Assembly: GCA_040398845.1 (NCBI GenBank)
Contig: JBBATH010000021.1
Location: forward strand, 1 to 45,960
Reading direction: 5' to 3'
Origin: WLND01 sp040398845
Lineage (GTDB): Bacteria; Actinomycetota; Actinomycetes; S36-B12
Length of the DNA stretch: 45,960 nucleotides
Below the pieces are notes generated by a model that did no database searches, had not been told where the DNA came from, and was given only the letters and a program-made list of their open reading frames with translations. The position numbers and the translations under genes are program-made. Numbering within the stretch: position 1 is the stretch's first letter; every line of letters begins with the position of its first letter. This document shows positions 25,762 to 34,327 of this stretch, piece by piece.

Positions 25762-26274
25762 CTACCTCAGGAACAACCACATGATGATCGCCGACACGGC
25801 CACGAAGACCGCTAGGTCGATCACCATCATCCGCTCGTCCAAGCGAATGGCACCTGCCTCGTCACCCTCCCTCGCCTTCCACGATGTCGCCAGTGTTTGG
25901 ATGAGTGTGGTGAGGACGAACATGAACGAGGCAATGTAGAGCACATCGAGCATGACGAGGTAGCCACCGTCCGGCAGATTCGACAGGGCGCTCCACTGCA
26001 TGGCGACGAGAGTGAGCAGCGCGGTTATTCCTAGGCCGATGCGGGCTTCGATGAGGCCCGGCGGAATATTGAAGATGAGGCTCGCGGTAGCGACGACGAG
26101 GATGAGTGGTAGCAGCACCTTGACCGACGTCGCAAGAAAGGGATGCGTGACCGGGATAGTGATGGTCACCCGCGAGTAGACGTCGTTTGCCCGGCTATTG
26201 AGGTCGCCGAAGTTGGACGAGTACCGGATGTCTTCGACCGCGATGGTCGGCTCGTCAATGTCATACCCCGGCAC
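25762..26274 (-). CDS. Membrane part of interrupted pentameric ligand-gated ion channel
   Basis: Same frame as 26317-26814 and separated from it by one TAG (26317-26319). From the GTG at 26274 it encodes the end of the ligand-binding domain (VEDIRYSSNFGDLNSRAND) and four membrane helices: M1 FLATSVKVLLPLILVVATAS with the conserved Pro, M2 IEARIGLGITALLTLVAMQW lining the pore, M3 LYIASFMFVLTTLIQTLA, and M4 IDLAVFVAVSAIIMWLFLR. The order and spacing match prokaryotic Cys-loop-type channels of the GLIC/ELIC kind. Alone it would lack most of the binding domain; see 26317-26814. Confidence 0.7.
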   Translation of the reverse strand: MPGYDIDEPTIAVEDIRYSSNFGDLNSRANDVYSRVTITIPVTHPFLATSVKVLLPLILVVATASLIFNIPPGLIEARIGLGITALLTLVAMQWSALSNLPDGGYLVMLDVLYIASFMFVLTTLIQTLATSWKAREGDEAGAIRLDERMMVIDLAVFVAVSAIIMWLFLR

Positions 26275-26316
26275 CGTGACCTGAGGATCGATGGCGATGG
26301 CATTGCTGTCGAGTAC

Positions 26317-26814
26317 CTAAGTCAGCTGGGCAGCCTCAAGGCGCTGATCCTCAAGTTGAATTCGCAGCGTCTGCTCGCCGAACGGGAATTGCGCGAGGTC
26401 GAAGCTGGTGTTGAACGCACCCTGATACCGAATCGCGAAGTACAGCGACCCATCGGGCTGGGGAACCGGCTCCTCCGTTAACGGAATAGCGGTAAGCGCC
26501 CACATCTCGTATGGATTCATGACCTCGAGTGACTCATACGGTGCCAGGTCGGGGTTCATCCATCGCATCCACACGTAGATGTCGGCCATGAAACTGTTCG
26601 TTGCGAGGTCAAGGGTCTGGATGTTCTCGATGTACGCACCCACGACGACCTCATCGGCCTTCGGCTCGACACCGTTGTCTGAGGTAGCGACCGCAGCATG
26701 CGTTGGCGAAATGACTGCGGCGGCGTCGGCAACCGCGACGCAGGTGGTGAATCCGATGAACAGGATGCCAACCGCTACCAGACGACGTGCGTGCAAAGCA
26801 ACAGTTGGTCCCAT
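26317..26814 (-). CDS. Ligand-binding part of interrupted pentameric ligand-gated ion channel
   Basis: From ATG 26814 there is a signal peptide (LVAVGILFIGFTTCVAVADA) and then the extracellular beta-sandwich typical of pentameric channels: VVVGAYIENIQTLDLATNSF, MADIYVWMRWMNPDLAPYES and FNTSFDLAQFPFGEQTLRIQ, the last matching the family's FDLxxFPFDxQ-type turn at the Cys-loop position, without the cysteines as usual in bacteria. The frame ends at TAG after EAAQLT; sequence continues in frame (VLDSNAIAIDPQVTVPG) into 25762-26274. A Tyr codon TAC/TAT turned to TAG would explain it. The undisturbed gene would be 25762-26814, 350 codons. Start region lies 33 bases from the divergent ORF at 26848. 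Confidence 0.7.
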   Translation of the reverse strand: MGPTVALHARRLVAVGILFIGFTTCVAVADAAAVISPTHAAVATSDNGVEPKADEVVVGAYIENIQTLDLATNSFMADIYVWMRWMNPDLAPYESLEVMNPYEMWALTAIPLTEEPVPQPDGSLYFAIRYQGAFNTSFDLAQFPFGEQTLRIQLEDQRLEAAQLT

Positions 26815-26847
26815 AAGCGTGCAGGCTAGCGCTCCGGTAATGACACC

Positions 26848-28014
26848 ATGATTCTCGTGAGTGTTTTTGCCTCGGATGTCGACGGTGATGACCACGTGCG
26901 GAGAGCGAACGCGGTAGGTGGCGGCGAGGGTGGCGACAGCAACTTTCTGGTCGAGCGGCCAATCCAACAGGCCAACATCATCGAGGAAGACGAGGCCGCG
27001 GAAACCGAACGCACGTTTAGTGACGGGGGCGCTGAGCGGAGCGAGGTCGGCGATCACGACATGGGCGAGGCTGCTCCCTTGATTGGGCAGGGCGGGGCTG
27101 GTCAAGGTGAACCCGATGAGCCACCGCCGGTTCAGGCACCTTCCCGTCCGGGAGTGTTCTCGCGTGCGTGGGCCGGGATCAAACGTGGAGTGTCAAGCGT
27201 CGGCCGCGGACTTGGCAACGCATTTCGTGACCTTGGTTTCGGCAGGATCTTCGGTGATCGACGAGCGGCGCCGGATCCTTCCGATCTGGGCGCAGGCCAA
27301 GAGGCCAGCGCACGACGTGAATATCAGGCATCGGGTGGTCGCACGGTTGATGACACCCGCTTTCGGCAGGTGGTCGGTCCCAGCCGCCCATGGATGGCCA
27401 GACTGTTCGGGGCTGGGCCAGGCGGTCGCGGTTCGGCGAATGCTGCGGGCGCGGCGGCGCGAGGGGCTGTCGAGCTCGAACACCTGCGTGGGCTGCTGGG
27501 AAGCAGGACCCTTTCGCCCGGAATGCAGGCGTATCAGGCGTCCAGAGGGCGTGGGCCGGATGTGCCATTCATGGCACCCACACCCGACAACATTAGATAC
27601 GGTGAACAAAAGGAGCGCCGTCCTGTCGGCTTCACTCCGAACTCCTCGTGGGCGGTGCGCCCACATTCACCCGCGGCGAGCGAGTTACTGGGAGCCAACC
27701 GTGGGGTGAGCAAGTCAGGCAGCATGCCGAGCGATGCGCTGGATGGTCTAGGCAAGGCTCGCCAGGATGCGGAGGAAAGCGGCGATTACACACCTCCCGG
27801 GATGATTGGTGGGCAGGATCAGCCGGCATTGCGTGTGAGTGTGCAAGAGCGCAGGAAGAAGTCGAATCGAGTTGTGAGCGACCTCGCGAAAGTCGATCCG
27901 CAGGCTGGCGCTCACTACCGAATGAACCGGACGAGGCAGAAGGCCAACGCGGCGTTGGGGGCTCACAATGTCATTGGTGAGGCCGATATTGAGGATGAAG
28001 AAGCAAACATGTAG
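26848..28014 (+). CDS. Hypothetical, mostly disordered protein
   Basis: 388 codons open from ATG 26848, but the true start is uncertain: no good ribosome site is visible, and ATG 27061 (MGEAAPLIGQGGAGQGEPDE) would remove a stretch of odd composition. The protein is rich in Gly, Ala, Arg, Ser and Pro with no signal peptide. One segment (VFSRAWAGIKRGVSSVGRGL) could form an amphipathic helix. Short motifs recur (YQASGGR and YQASRGRG). The C-terminus is charged (RRKKSNRVVSDLAK, ADIEDEEANM). I know of no related family. It is convergent with the YHYH gene, with a dense inverted-repeat region between them. Confidence 0.5.
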   Translation: MILVSVFASDVDGDDHVRRANAVGGGEGGDSNFLVERPIQQANIIEEDEAAETERTFSDGGAERSEVGDHDMGEAAPLIGQGGAGQGEPDEPPPVQAPSRPGVFSRAWAGIKRGVSSVGRGLGNAFRDLGFGRIFGDRRAAPDPSDLGAGQEASARREYQASGGRTVDDTRFRQVVGPSRPWMARLFGAGPGGRGSANAAGAAARGAVELEHLRGLLGSRTLSPGMQAYQASRGRGPDVPFMAPTPDNIRYGEQKERRPVGFTPNSSWAVRPHSPAASELLGANRGVSKSGSMPSDALDGLGKARQDAEESGDYTPPGMIGGQDQPALRVSVQERRKKSNRVVSDLAKVDPQAGAHYRMNRTRQKANAALGAHNVIGEADIEDEEANM

Positions 28015-28064
28015 TTGGACGAACGGGTGGGTGGGCACTTCATCCGCATGCTCGCGCCTCGGTC

Positions 28065-28275
28065 GCCTAGGAAAGCGCTGATTTTCCTACCCCTCCTCAT
28101 CCCCTCGGGGATTACGTGAGTCAGATGCACCCCGAATCCGGCTGAGTTGTGCTCTGACGAGGGACTCGTCGGGATTCGGGGTGCATCTGGCCGAAACAGC
28201 GCTCCCACGACTCACCAAGCGTGCCCGGAAACAATCTTTCCGGCAAACACTCCGATTATCAGCGCTTCCCTAGCC
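28065..28275. repeat. Nested inverted-repeat element between convergent genes
   Basis: Outer arms 28065-28082 and 28258-28275 are 18-bp inverted repeats matching at 16 positions (gcctaggaaagcgctgat against atcagcgcttccctagcc). Inside is a perfect 18-bp inverted repeat, CAGATGCACCCCGAATCC at 28122-28139 and its complement at 28172-28189, whose loop holds a third hairpin GACGAG-gga-CTCGTC (28156-28170). A fourth hairpin CCGGAAA-5-TTTCCGG lies at 28225-28243. It may be a two-way terminator for the convergent genes, or a small non-coding mobile element; the right outer arm covers the stop codon of the YHYH gene. Confidence 0.7.
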
Positions 28276-29502
28276 TTGCGCGGCCCTCTTTCCGAGACTC
28301 GGTCCTGCGTAGCCAGCCAGCAGCGGGAGGGATTGGGGGTTGAATCCGCTGGGGCACCGGGTGGTCACCAATTCGTAGTAGACCGACCCACCAGGGAAGC
28401 GCGTCGTGGGCTCGAAGAACTCCGCGTAGCAGGCCGGATCGCAGTAGAAGATCGCGGTCGGCCCAGAGGTCGACTTGACGGACTGATCGGTCTGGATCAC
28501 CTGCTGGTTGCGCAGGTCACCTTGCATGACGTAGCACTTCACCCCGGCTGCGTCGATGGTTGAGGAACTGGTGATGGTGAGGGCTACCTTCGCACCGACT
28601 ATCGGCTTGCCTTGGCTATCGGTGCGGTTGGTCCAGTTGTCGCGTGAAGTGTTGACGACCTGATCGGTCAGGCAGTTCAGGATGTCCCACTTGGACGTGG
28701 TCTGGACGTTGTAGAAGTACTTTCCGGCAGCGTCGCGCATGCCGCGGCACTTGTCGAGTTGAGACTCGACGCTCGCGGATGGCTGAAACCAACCGAGTGC
28801 TCGGATGGGGTTCCCGTCATTCGCGATGCCGATCGGCGACTTCTGGGTTTCAACCTTTGCGGCACCGAGTGAGTCGATGAGGCACTTGGGGGCGATGTGG
28901 TAGTGGTAATCGTCACCGCGGCCGGCATGCCCGCCGCAGGTATCGAGTTCCCCCATGTCGAGCGTGTGCTGAAGAATCGCACCCTGTGTCCAAGGACTGA
29001 ACAGCGGTACGCCGTTCACCGCGACCCCGATAGCCCCGGAACCAGGAACGGTTGGTGCGGCTGCAGCAGCCGGCGTGCGCGGGAAGGTGAAGGAGTAGTC
29101 GTGTGGGCGTGGGTACTGCTGATTGGTGGCGGTGATCCCGACCATCGTGGTGAAGGCGCTGCCCGGGAGGCCGTTGGACCGAAAGGTGATCGAGTTGCCT
29201 GAGCAGCTGACATTGCTCACCTGACTGGTGTAGGTGGTAGCTGAGCACAGGGGGTCCTGGAGTGAAACGGCTGCCGCTGCGACCCAGACCAGCTTTCCCT
29301 TGACCTTCTTGCACGTGAACGTGCCTGCGGTGGCACCCTGCTTCTTGCAGGCCGCGCCGGCTGATGGAGCCGAAGGCATGCGCGCGTCGGCGCTCCTTGG
29401 CTCACTTGCAACCGACTCGTGCGCCATCGCCAAGGGAGCCGCCACGAGGGTCAAGGAGAGGATTCCGGCGAAAATGGTGAACGTTCGAACGGCTGATCTC
29501 AT
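28270..29502 (-). CDS. Secreted YHYH-domain protein
   Basis: 410 residues from ATG 29502, with GGGGAAATACAG before it. Signal peptide: TIFAGILSLTLVAAPLAMA. Next comes a small two-cysteine module (ACKKQGATAGTFTCKKVKGK then LVWV) common in surface proteins of aquatic actinobacteria. The main domain is the YHYH family (PF14240): GHAGRGDDYHYHIAPKCL lies near residue 210, preceded by AVNGVPLFSPWTQGA and followed by SPIGIANDGNPIRALGW. His-rich YHYH proteins are thought to bind metal, but their activity is not known. Eight or more further cysteines suggest disulfides. A longer frame to 29835 is open but gives no better leader. The stop is inside the inverted-repeat element downstream. Confidence 0.85.
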   Translation of the reverse strand: MRSAVRTFTIFAGILSLTLVAAPLAMAHESVASEPRSADARMPSAPSAGAACKKQGATAGTFTCKKVKGKLVWVAAAAVSLQDPLCSATTYTSQVSNVSCSGNSITFRSNGLPGSAFTTMVGITATNQQYPRPHDYSFTFPRTPAAAAAPTVPGSGAIGVAVNGVPLFSPWTQGAILQHTLDMGELDTCGGHAGRGDDYHYHIAPKCLIDSLGAAKVETQKSPIGIANDGNPIRALGWFQPSASVESQLDKCRGMRDAAGKYFYNVQTTSKWDILNCLTDQVVNTSRDNWTNRTDSQGKPIVGAKVALTITSSSTIDAAGVKCYVMQGDLRNQQVIQTDQSVKSTSGPTAIFYCDPACYAEFFEPTTRFPGGSVYYELVTTRCPSGFNPQSLPLLAGYAGPSLGKRAAQG

Positions 29503-29932
29503 CTGTATTTCCCCACCCGATTCGACAGTCGCCACCGGATCGGCGCGAATGATTCCCGACGCGACGTACACCGGGCGAGGGAACGATAACCGAGGCGGCA
29601 GACTGAGTCCAATCCGGTGACGAACCTCGGGGCGAACGATCCAACTGCGGACTCCCTCGTGCAGGCGCAGTTGGAAGAGAAGGGTGAGAAGGCTCATGAG
29701 AGGGGCGCCGCTGATGATGAATCCGCGAGCGACATTGACTCCAATGAGGCCAACGCCTCGAATGACGGCATGGTTTCGATGCGTGAAGAGTCCGAATAGG
29801 AATGAGTTTTGAAGGTAGCAACCTGTGGAATCCACTACAGATGACCGCCGAATCGGTTACGTCGAGTGCTTCACCTCAATCTGAGTGCTCGGGGTGAAGG
29901 GTCGGGCCGCGGCGCGCATCAGAGTATGGTTC
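29503..29932. other. Gene-free stretch
   Basis: About 430 bases between the YHYH gene start and the end of the second kinase locus, both on the minus strand. It must hold the YHYH promoter. Open frames on either strand (29617-29799 plus, and the upstream extension of the YHYH frame) have no ribosome site, no conserved-looking sequence and no family match that I can see. Confidence 0.5.
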
Positions 29933-30182
29933 CTAGATTTGCGGTCGGCGAATGCTGACGAGTGTGGATGTATCGCTGTGACCGGCTGGCAGGACTTCGA
30001 CCCGACAATCGTGGATTTCGGATAGTTGAAAGACGAGGCCGGTTGCGGGGAGGTTGATGATCAGCTCATCCACGTCTGTGTCGACGAGAGCCCGGATGCC
30101 AACTGGTTCTATTGATGACTGCTCGGATCCTGCGCACTGGGCGATCAGTCCTTCAATGAAGTCGACGAGTGCGGAGGGGTAT
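29933..30182 (-). other. Out-of-frame C-terminal end of the second histidine kinase
   Basis: In a different frame from 30145-32223, this stretch is coherent and codon-biased: PSALVDFIEGLIAQCAGSEQ, PVGIRALVDTDVDELIINLP and VEVLPAGHSDTSTLVSIRRP, ending at TAG 29933. It resembles a degenerate HATPase domain. Joining it to the kinase needs one extra base near the GGGG run at 30176-30179. There is no start codon or ribosome site of its own, so a one-base deletion (or sequence error) in the kinase gene is the simplest reading. Confidence 0.6.
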
Positions 30183-32223
30183 GGTTGAGGCGAGTGAGCG
30201 GCTCCACCTCATCACCGTCGATTGTGGTGTCGAATCTGGCAGCTACCTCGGTGAGCTGGGTGAGGAGCCTCATGAATGGGGTGTCACGGCCTTTGTGAGG
30301 GGATGAGATCAAGCCCAGCCGATTACGAATCATCGTTGCCTCGGTGGCCGCGGTTGCGCGAACCAGCGGGTCGTCGACGGCCAGTGTCCCACCCGCGACC
30401 CCCTGCAGGAGGTCGCGGGTTGACGTCGTCAGGAGGTCCCAGCTCATGCGGGTGGCAACCTGCAGATCACGTTCAACCCGTTCGTCGAGAATGCGCTCCC
30501 AGATCGCTGCCGTGCGCTGCTGTTGAACGACGAAGTTGCGATCGATCCACACGATCACATAGGCGACACTGACCATGTAGCAGCACACGATAAAGGCGGC
30601 CACGAGCGGCTCGACCCGACAACTCGTTGGCATGGCGAGTGCGAGGGCGAGGCCCGCGAGGGCGAAGGCCGCGACGATACCGAGTTGGATCGCGCGATGT
30701 CGGCTGGCGTTAAGGAGCAGCAGGGTGCCGCCACCACTGACCCCGTACATCAGCAACGAGACGCTTGAGACGTCGGAACAGTCTGGCGCTGAGGTCGCGA
30801 CATAGACGAAGACGGTCAAGCCGGCGCAGATGCCTGCAATGGTCAAGGGGATTCTGGCCCGCGTGTTCCATCCGAAGCACAGAGCAATGTTGATGAGGAC
30901 ATACGTGACGATGAGGAGCAGGACCACCTGCGGGGTGGGGAGTGGCTCGGCGATCACCCAACTCGCCACGAGGAGGAAAATGACCGTGCCGAGCATCCCG
31001 ATTCTGCTGGTGAGCGAACCGTCGATGAGTCCGATGCGGAGGGGCATCTCGTTGGGTTGAGTGTCGACCGTGCTGAGAGCAGACGCGGGCAGGGTGAGAC
31101 TGATTGTCGTGCCCAGAGTTGCGCTTGTTTCAACAGCCACCGTGCCGCCGATGGAGGTTACAGCGGATCTCATGCCCTCGCGGATCCCGAAACTCTCGGC
31201 GGCATCTCGGGCAAACCCCGAACCGGAGTCGTGAATCTGGATCGTCATTGAGTCCAGGCAAGCGACGTCGATGCTGGCGTTGGTCTGACCCGAGTGACGA
31301 TCGACGTTGCGAAGCGCTTCAACGACTGCATCCCGAACGGAGTTGGCGCTGTATGCGGGGAGCATTGGGTCTGCGTGCATCGTGACCGTGCAGGTGACCC
31401 GAGATGCACCCTCGGACGCCAAGGCGGACGCGATGATGGCACTCGCGCTCGTGTCATTGGCGTAGGTCGATCCGGTGCCGATCCCGTCCAGATCACGTTG
31501 GCAGATCTGCCGTGCGACCGAAGCGCTGGTTGCGGGAATGCCCATGGAGATGCCGGCGAGGGTATTGAGGACGGTTTCGTGGATTCGTCGCTCAATGGCA
31601 GTCTGGGCGGCGAATATTCGCCGTTCACCGCGTTCGCGCTCCTCGGCGGTGCGCAAATTCGCGATGAGCCGATCTCCGTCTTGGATGAATTGAACCCAGA
31701 CTCCTTGGGCCAGAATCAGTCCGGATCCACTCAGGATGAGGAGAAGTGGACCCATGAGTCCATGCAGGGGAGATGTGTCGATGAATGCTGCGGCGGGAGG
31801 CGCGCAATACCTGACATAGGCATCGAGTGCGGCAACGCAGATCAGCACGATGAGGGCGAGGCGGGTGGAGAAGTTGAAGATGGCTCCCACGATGATGGCA
31901 AATGAGACCACGCCGATGATGACCCAGCCCGGGCCGCCGAGTGGCGCGATGATCAGGGGGGAGGCGAGGATGAGCGAGGTTGCGATGGTCGAGATGCCCG
32001 CGCGAAACCGGCGCACAACCGGGAGTAGGGCGATGCACCAAAGGCCCAGGGCCACCGCGTAGATGGCCCATTCGCGCCAGTCGCGGACGCCTTGACCCAG
32101 CCACAGTAGGTAGAAGCAGGGGACGAACGTGGCGATTGCCGCGACATTTAGGGCAGTATTTGCACCGACCTTAAGGACATTCGACTGATGTGGGGGCGCA
32201 GACTCGGCTGCGACAGGAGTCAC
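30145..32223 (-). CDS. Two-module sensor histidine kinase, 3' end frameshifted
   Basis: 692 residues from GTG 32223. Module 1: membrane helices (about 22-180), a phosphoacceptor helix ERRIHETVLNTLAGISMGIP (His215), and an HATPase domain with N-box VVEALRNVDRHSG (Asn306), G1 IHDSGSGFARD and G2 LGTTISLTLPA. Module 2: a second membrane cluster (about 405-560), then helices (WERILDERVERDLQVATRMS ...) like a dimerisation domain without a clear His, followed by the first part of a second, degenerate ATPase that continues out of frame at 29933-30182. So a working kinase is followed by an inactive copy of the same plan. Its start overlaps the stop of the Lon-type protease gene by 4 bases (GTGA, 32220-32223). 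No response regulator gene is next to it. Confidence 0.8.
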   Translation of the reverse strand: MTPVAAESAPPHQSNVLKVGANTALNVAAIATFVPCFYLLWLGQGVRDWREWAIYAVALGLWCIALLPVVRRFRAGISTIATSLILASPLIIAPLGGPGWVIIGVVSFAIIVGAIFNFSTRLALIVLICVAALDAYVRYCAPPAAAFIDTSPLHGLMGPLLLILSGSGLILAQGVWVQFIQDGDRLIANLRTAEERERGERRIFAAQTAIERRIHETVLNTLAGISMGIPATSASVARQICQRDLDGIGTGSTYANDTSASAIIASALASEGASRVTCTVTMHADPMLPAYSANSVRDAVVEALRNVDRHSGQTNASIDVACLDSMTIQIHDSGSGFARDAAESFGIREGMRSAVTSIGGTVAVETSATLGTTISLTLPASALSTVDTQPNEMPLRIGLIDGSLTSRIGMLGTVIFLLVASWVIAEPLPTPQVVLLLIVTYVLINIALCFGWNTRARIPLTIAGICAGLTVFVYVATSAPDCSDVSSVSLLMYGVSGGGTLLLLNASRHRAIQLGIVAAFALAGLALALAMPTSCRVEPLVAAFIVCCYMVSVAYVIVWIDRNFVVQQQRTAAIWERILDERVERDLQVATRMSWDLLTTSTRDLLQGVAGGTLAVDDPLVRATAATEATMIRNRLGLISSPHKGRDTPFMRLLTQLTEVAARFDTTIDGDEVEPLTRLNHTPPHSSTSLKD

Positions 32224-34112
32224 TTGTGGGTGTGTGCGGCGTTGAGCATGAAGACGTTGATGGTGTCGTACCAGATTTCATTGAGTGCCTGAACCGCCGC
32301 ACTCGTGCTTCGCTCGCCGTTCTCGAGAGCCTTGGCACCTGCAGCCCCCCATGCTGCTGACCAGACGGCGTAGCCTGCGTCGAGGCCGACCCCCTGCAGG
32401 TGGGCGGCGAATTCGTCAACGGTCACCTTCCCGGAGTTGATCGACGCGGCGAGTGCGACCCCATCGCCAGCCTCGATGGTGTCGACGCCGATGCCGATGC
32501 CCCTGAAAAGGCCGAGGGACTGGAGTGACGAAACCGCGGTTGAACTGACGACGAAGTAGGTGATGGCGCGTGCCGATTGAGCGATTTCGAGGTCGGCTGT
32601 CTGCTCATCCTTGGGGATGAGTGCTGTCTCGAGGGATAACTGGTTGGTGATGAGCGAAAGATCGCCGGGAAGGGCGTTCTGCGGATCCGATGCTGCTCCG
32701 GGCTGACCGAGGACGGTCGCGAGGTAGGCCTCGTTCGCAGCACCGGCGCGCACCAGGAAGTTCGTATAGCCGGAGATGAAACTCAGCGCCTCGCTACCGC
32801 CGGAGTCGGACTTGCTCGGCATGGCGCGCACGACCGCGACGGCGTCGGGGAAGAATACGTCGAGGGCAGACTGTTGTTCTGCAACCACTCGGGCGGCTGA
32901 AATCAACTCAATCTCATCGAATCCGCCCCCTACAGATTCCTTGAGCGCCTTGAGGACGGCCTCGGCATAGGTGACCCAACCCAGGGCAGTTGGCATGCTC
33001 AATTGCTGGTCGAGCCCAAGGCCAGAGACATCCGACGAGGTAACGATGAGGGCCTCGGCCTGGGCAAGTGTTCGGTCGATGCTCGCGAGCAAGAGGGTCT
33101 TCGCTGAGTCGAGGCCGCCCTCGCGCAGGTTGGTGCGCGCCTGCGCTTCACCTAGGTCATTTGCCAACCGTTGGTAGGCGTCTGCAGCGAGTCCGTACGC
33201 GGTCGCTGCATCCCCCGCAAGGAGTGCAGTGCGCGCGAGGTCGGCCTGACTGGCGATGACCGAGCGTTGGTTGGCGGGCAACGAGGCATCGTTGATCTCG
33301 TCATCGATCCTTGATAGGAGTGCGTCTGCGGTGTCAGCGCCTTCGGTGGCGACACCTGGTGCGATTGAGTACCGGGTGGTTGCCGGGGGGACGAAGGGGG
33401 TTCCGGTGAACGTTTCGAAAGCTTCGGCGATGTTGAGGACAGGCCGGACAGTAACGCCCATGGTGGCGCCAAACGCGCCCATATCCTCCTCTGGGCCATT
33501 GGGCGTGGTCGTTGACATCATGTTGCGAAGGGGGAGAAGGACCGTCGTATAGCCGGCGGCCGCCGCCGATTTGATCTTCGTTGACGTGCCACTGATCGGC
33601 CCGATTGAACCGTCAGGGGAGATCGTCCCGGTCATGGTGACGCCTGCGAGTAGTGGCACATTGCGAAGTGCCGCAAGCAATCCGACGGTCAGTATGCCGC
33701 CAGCAGATGGGCCATCGATCGGGCCGGTGATGGTGAAGTGAATATCGACGGCCTCGGGGTCAGCGCCGCTGTAAAGCGTGGCGACGGCGGCGGCCGACGT
33801 GCTCGCCGCTAACCAACTCGGTCCCGCACCGCGGGCCTCGATATCGGTGAGATCCATGCTGAATCCGGGCTCGCTCTCGGTGCCAACTCGCACCTGTGCG
33901 AGCTCGACTCCACCGACCATGGTTCCGTCGGTGTTGCGTCCGGCCCATAGGGCAGGGACGGTGAGTTCGACACCGGAAGCCTGCGGGTCCAAGCCGTTAG
34001 TGTCGGCTCCTCCATCTCTGGAGCATCCGGACAGGATGAGCGTGAAAACTATTGGCGCTGCAAGCCACCGCGACGTCCATCGAAACCCGGGGTACGTACA
34101 TATGGCGTTCAC
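32220..34112 (-). CDS. Lon-type (S16) protease lipoprotein
   Basis: 630 residues from GTG 34112. Lipoprotein leader: APIVFTLILSGC, with Cys30 as the lipid site, so the protein is anchored outside the membrane. Residues about 50-215 are a Lon proteolytic domain: TGPIDGPSAGGILTVGLLAA gives the nucleophile Ser136, MTGTISPDGSIGPISGTSTK gives the Lys179 of the Ser-Lys dyad; the 43-residue spacing equals that of E. coli Lon (Ser679, Lys722). There is no AAA+ domain. The rest (about 240-630) is helical with no family I recognise. The stop overlaps the start of the two-module kinase, so protease and sensor are made together. A role in cutting envelope proteins as part of a signal pathway is inference. 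Confidence 0.85.
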   Translation of the reverse strand: MNAICTYPGFRWTSRWLAAPIVFTLILSGCSRDGGADTNGLDPQASGVELTVPALWAGRNTDGTMVGGVELAQVRVGTESEPGFSMDLTDIEARGAGPSWLAASTSAAAVATLYSGADPEAVDIHFTITGPIDGPSAGGILTVGLLAALRNVPLLAGVTMTGTISPDGSIGPISGTSTKIKSAAAAGYTTVLLPLRNMMSTTTPNGPEEDMGAFGATMGVTVRPVLNIAEAFETFTGTPFVPPATTRYSIAPGVATEGADTADALLSRIDDEINDASLPANQRSVIASQADLARTALLAGDAATAYGLAADAYQRLANDLGEAQARTNLREGGLDSAKTLLLASIDRTLAQAEALIVTSSDVSGLGLDQQLSMPTALGWVTYAEAVLKALKESVGGGFDEIELISAARVVAEQQSALDVFFPDAVAVVRAMPSKSDSGGSEALSFISGYTNFLVRAGAANEAYLATVLGQPGAASDPQNALPGDLSLITNQLSLETALIPKDEQTADLEIAQSARAITYFVVSSTAVSSLQSLGLFRGIGIGVDTIEAGDGVALAASINSGKVTVDEFAAHLQGVGLDAGYAVWSAAWGAAGAKALENGERSTSAAVQALNEIWYDTINVFMLNAAHTHK

Positions 34113-34327
34113 AGTGGCAGCCTACTTGCGATTGATCTGAGGCGATATCACCGTTTAGGGGGGCAAAGGAGTTCAGAACGCGCACTTCGCGCGTAGCCTC
34201 AAGGAAGGCTATGCATTGCGCGCTCCTCCTTTTCGCAGAAACAGTAGAAAAGATTAGCGGCAGACCTAGCCGTTCGATGTCTCAGCTCATCCGACCCGTG
34301 ACTCCCACGCTTAACTAAGGAGAGCTT
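34113..34327. promoter_or_regulatory. Divergent promoter region
   Basis: 215 bases between the protease lipoprotein (minus) and the first DUF1566 lipoprotein (plus). It must contain both promoters. A 6-bp hairpin TAGCCT-6-AGGCTA lies near 34194-34211 and TAAGGAGAG before the GTG at 34328 is the ribosome site of the plus-strand gene. No gene seen. Confidence 0.4.

Noticed and set aside
29617..29799. 60-codon plus-strand frame in the gene-free stretch
   Set aside because: GTG start without a ribosome site; acidic low-complexity sequence antisense to an equally unsupported frame.
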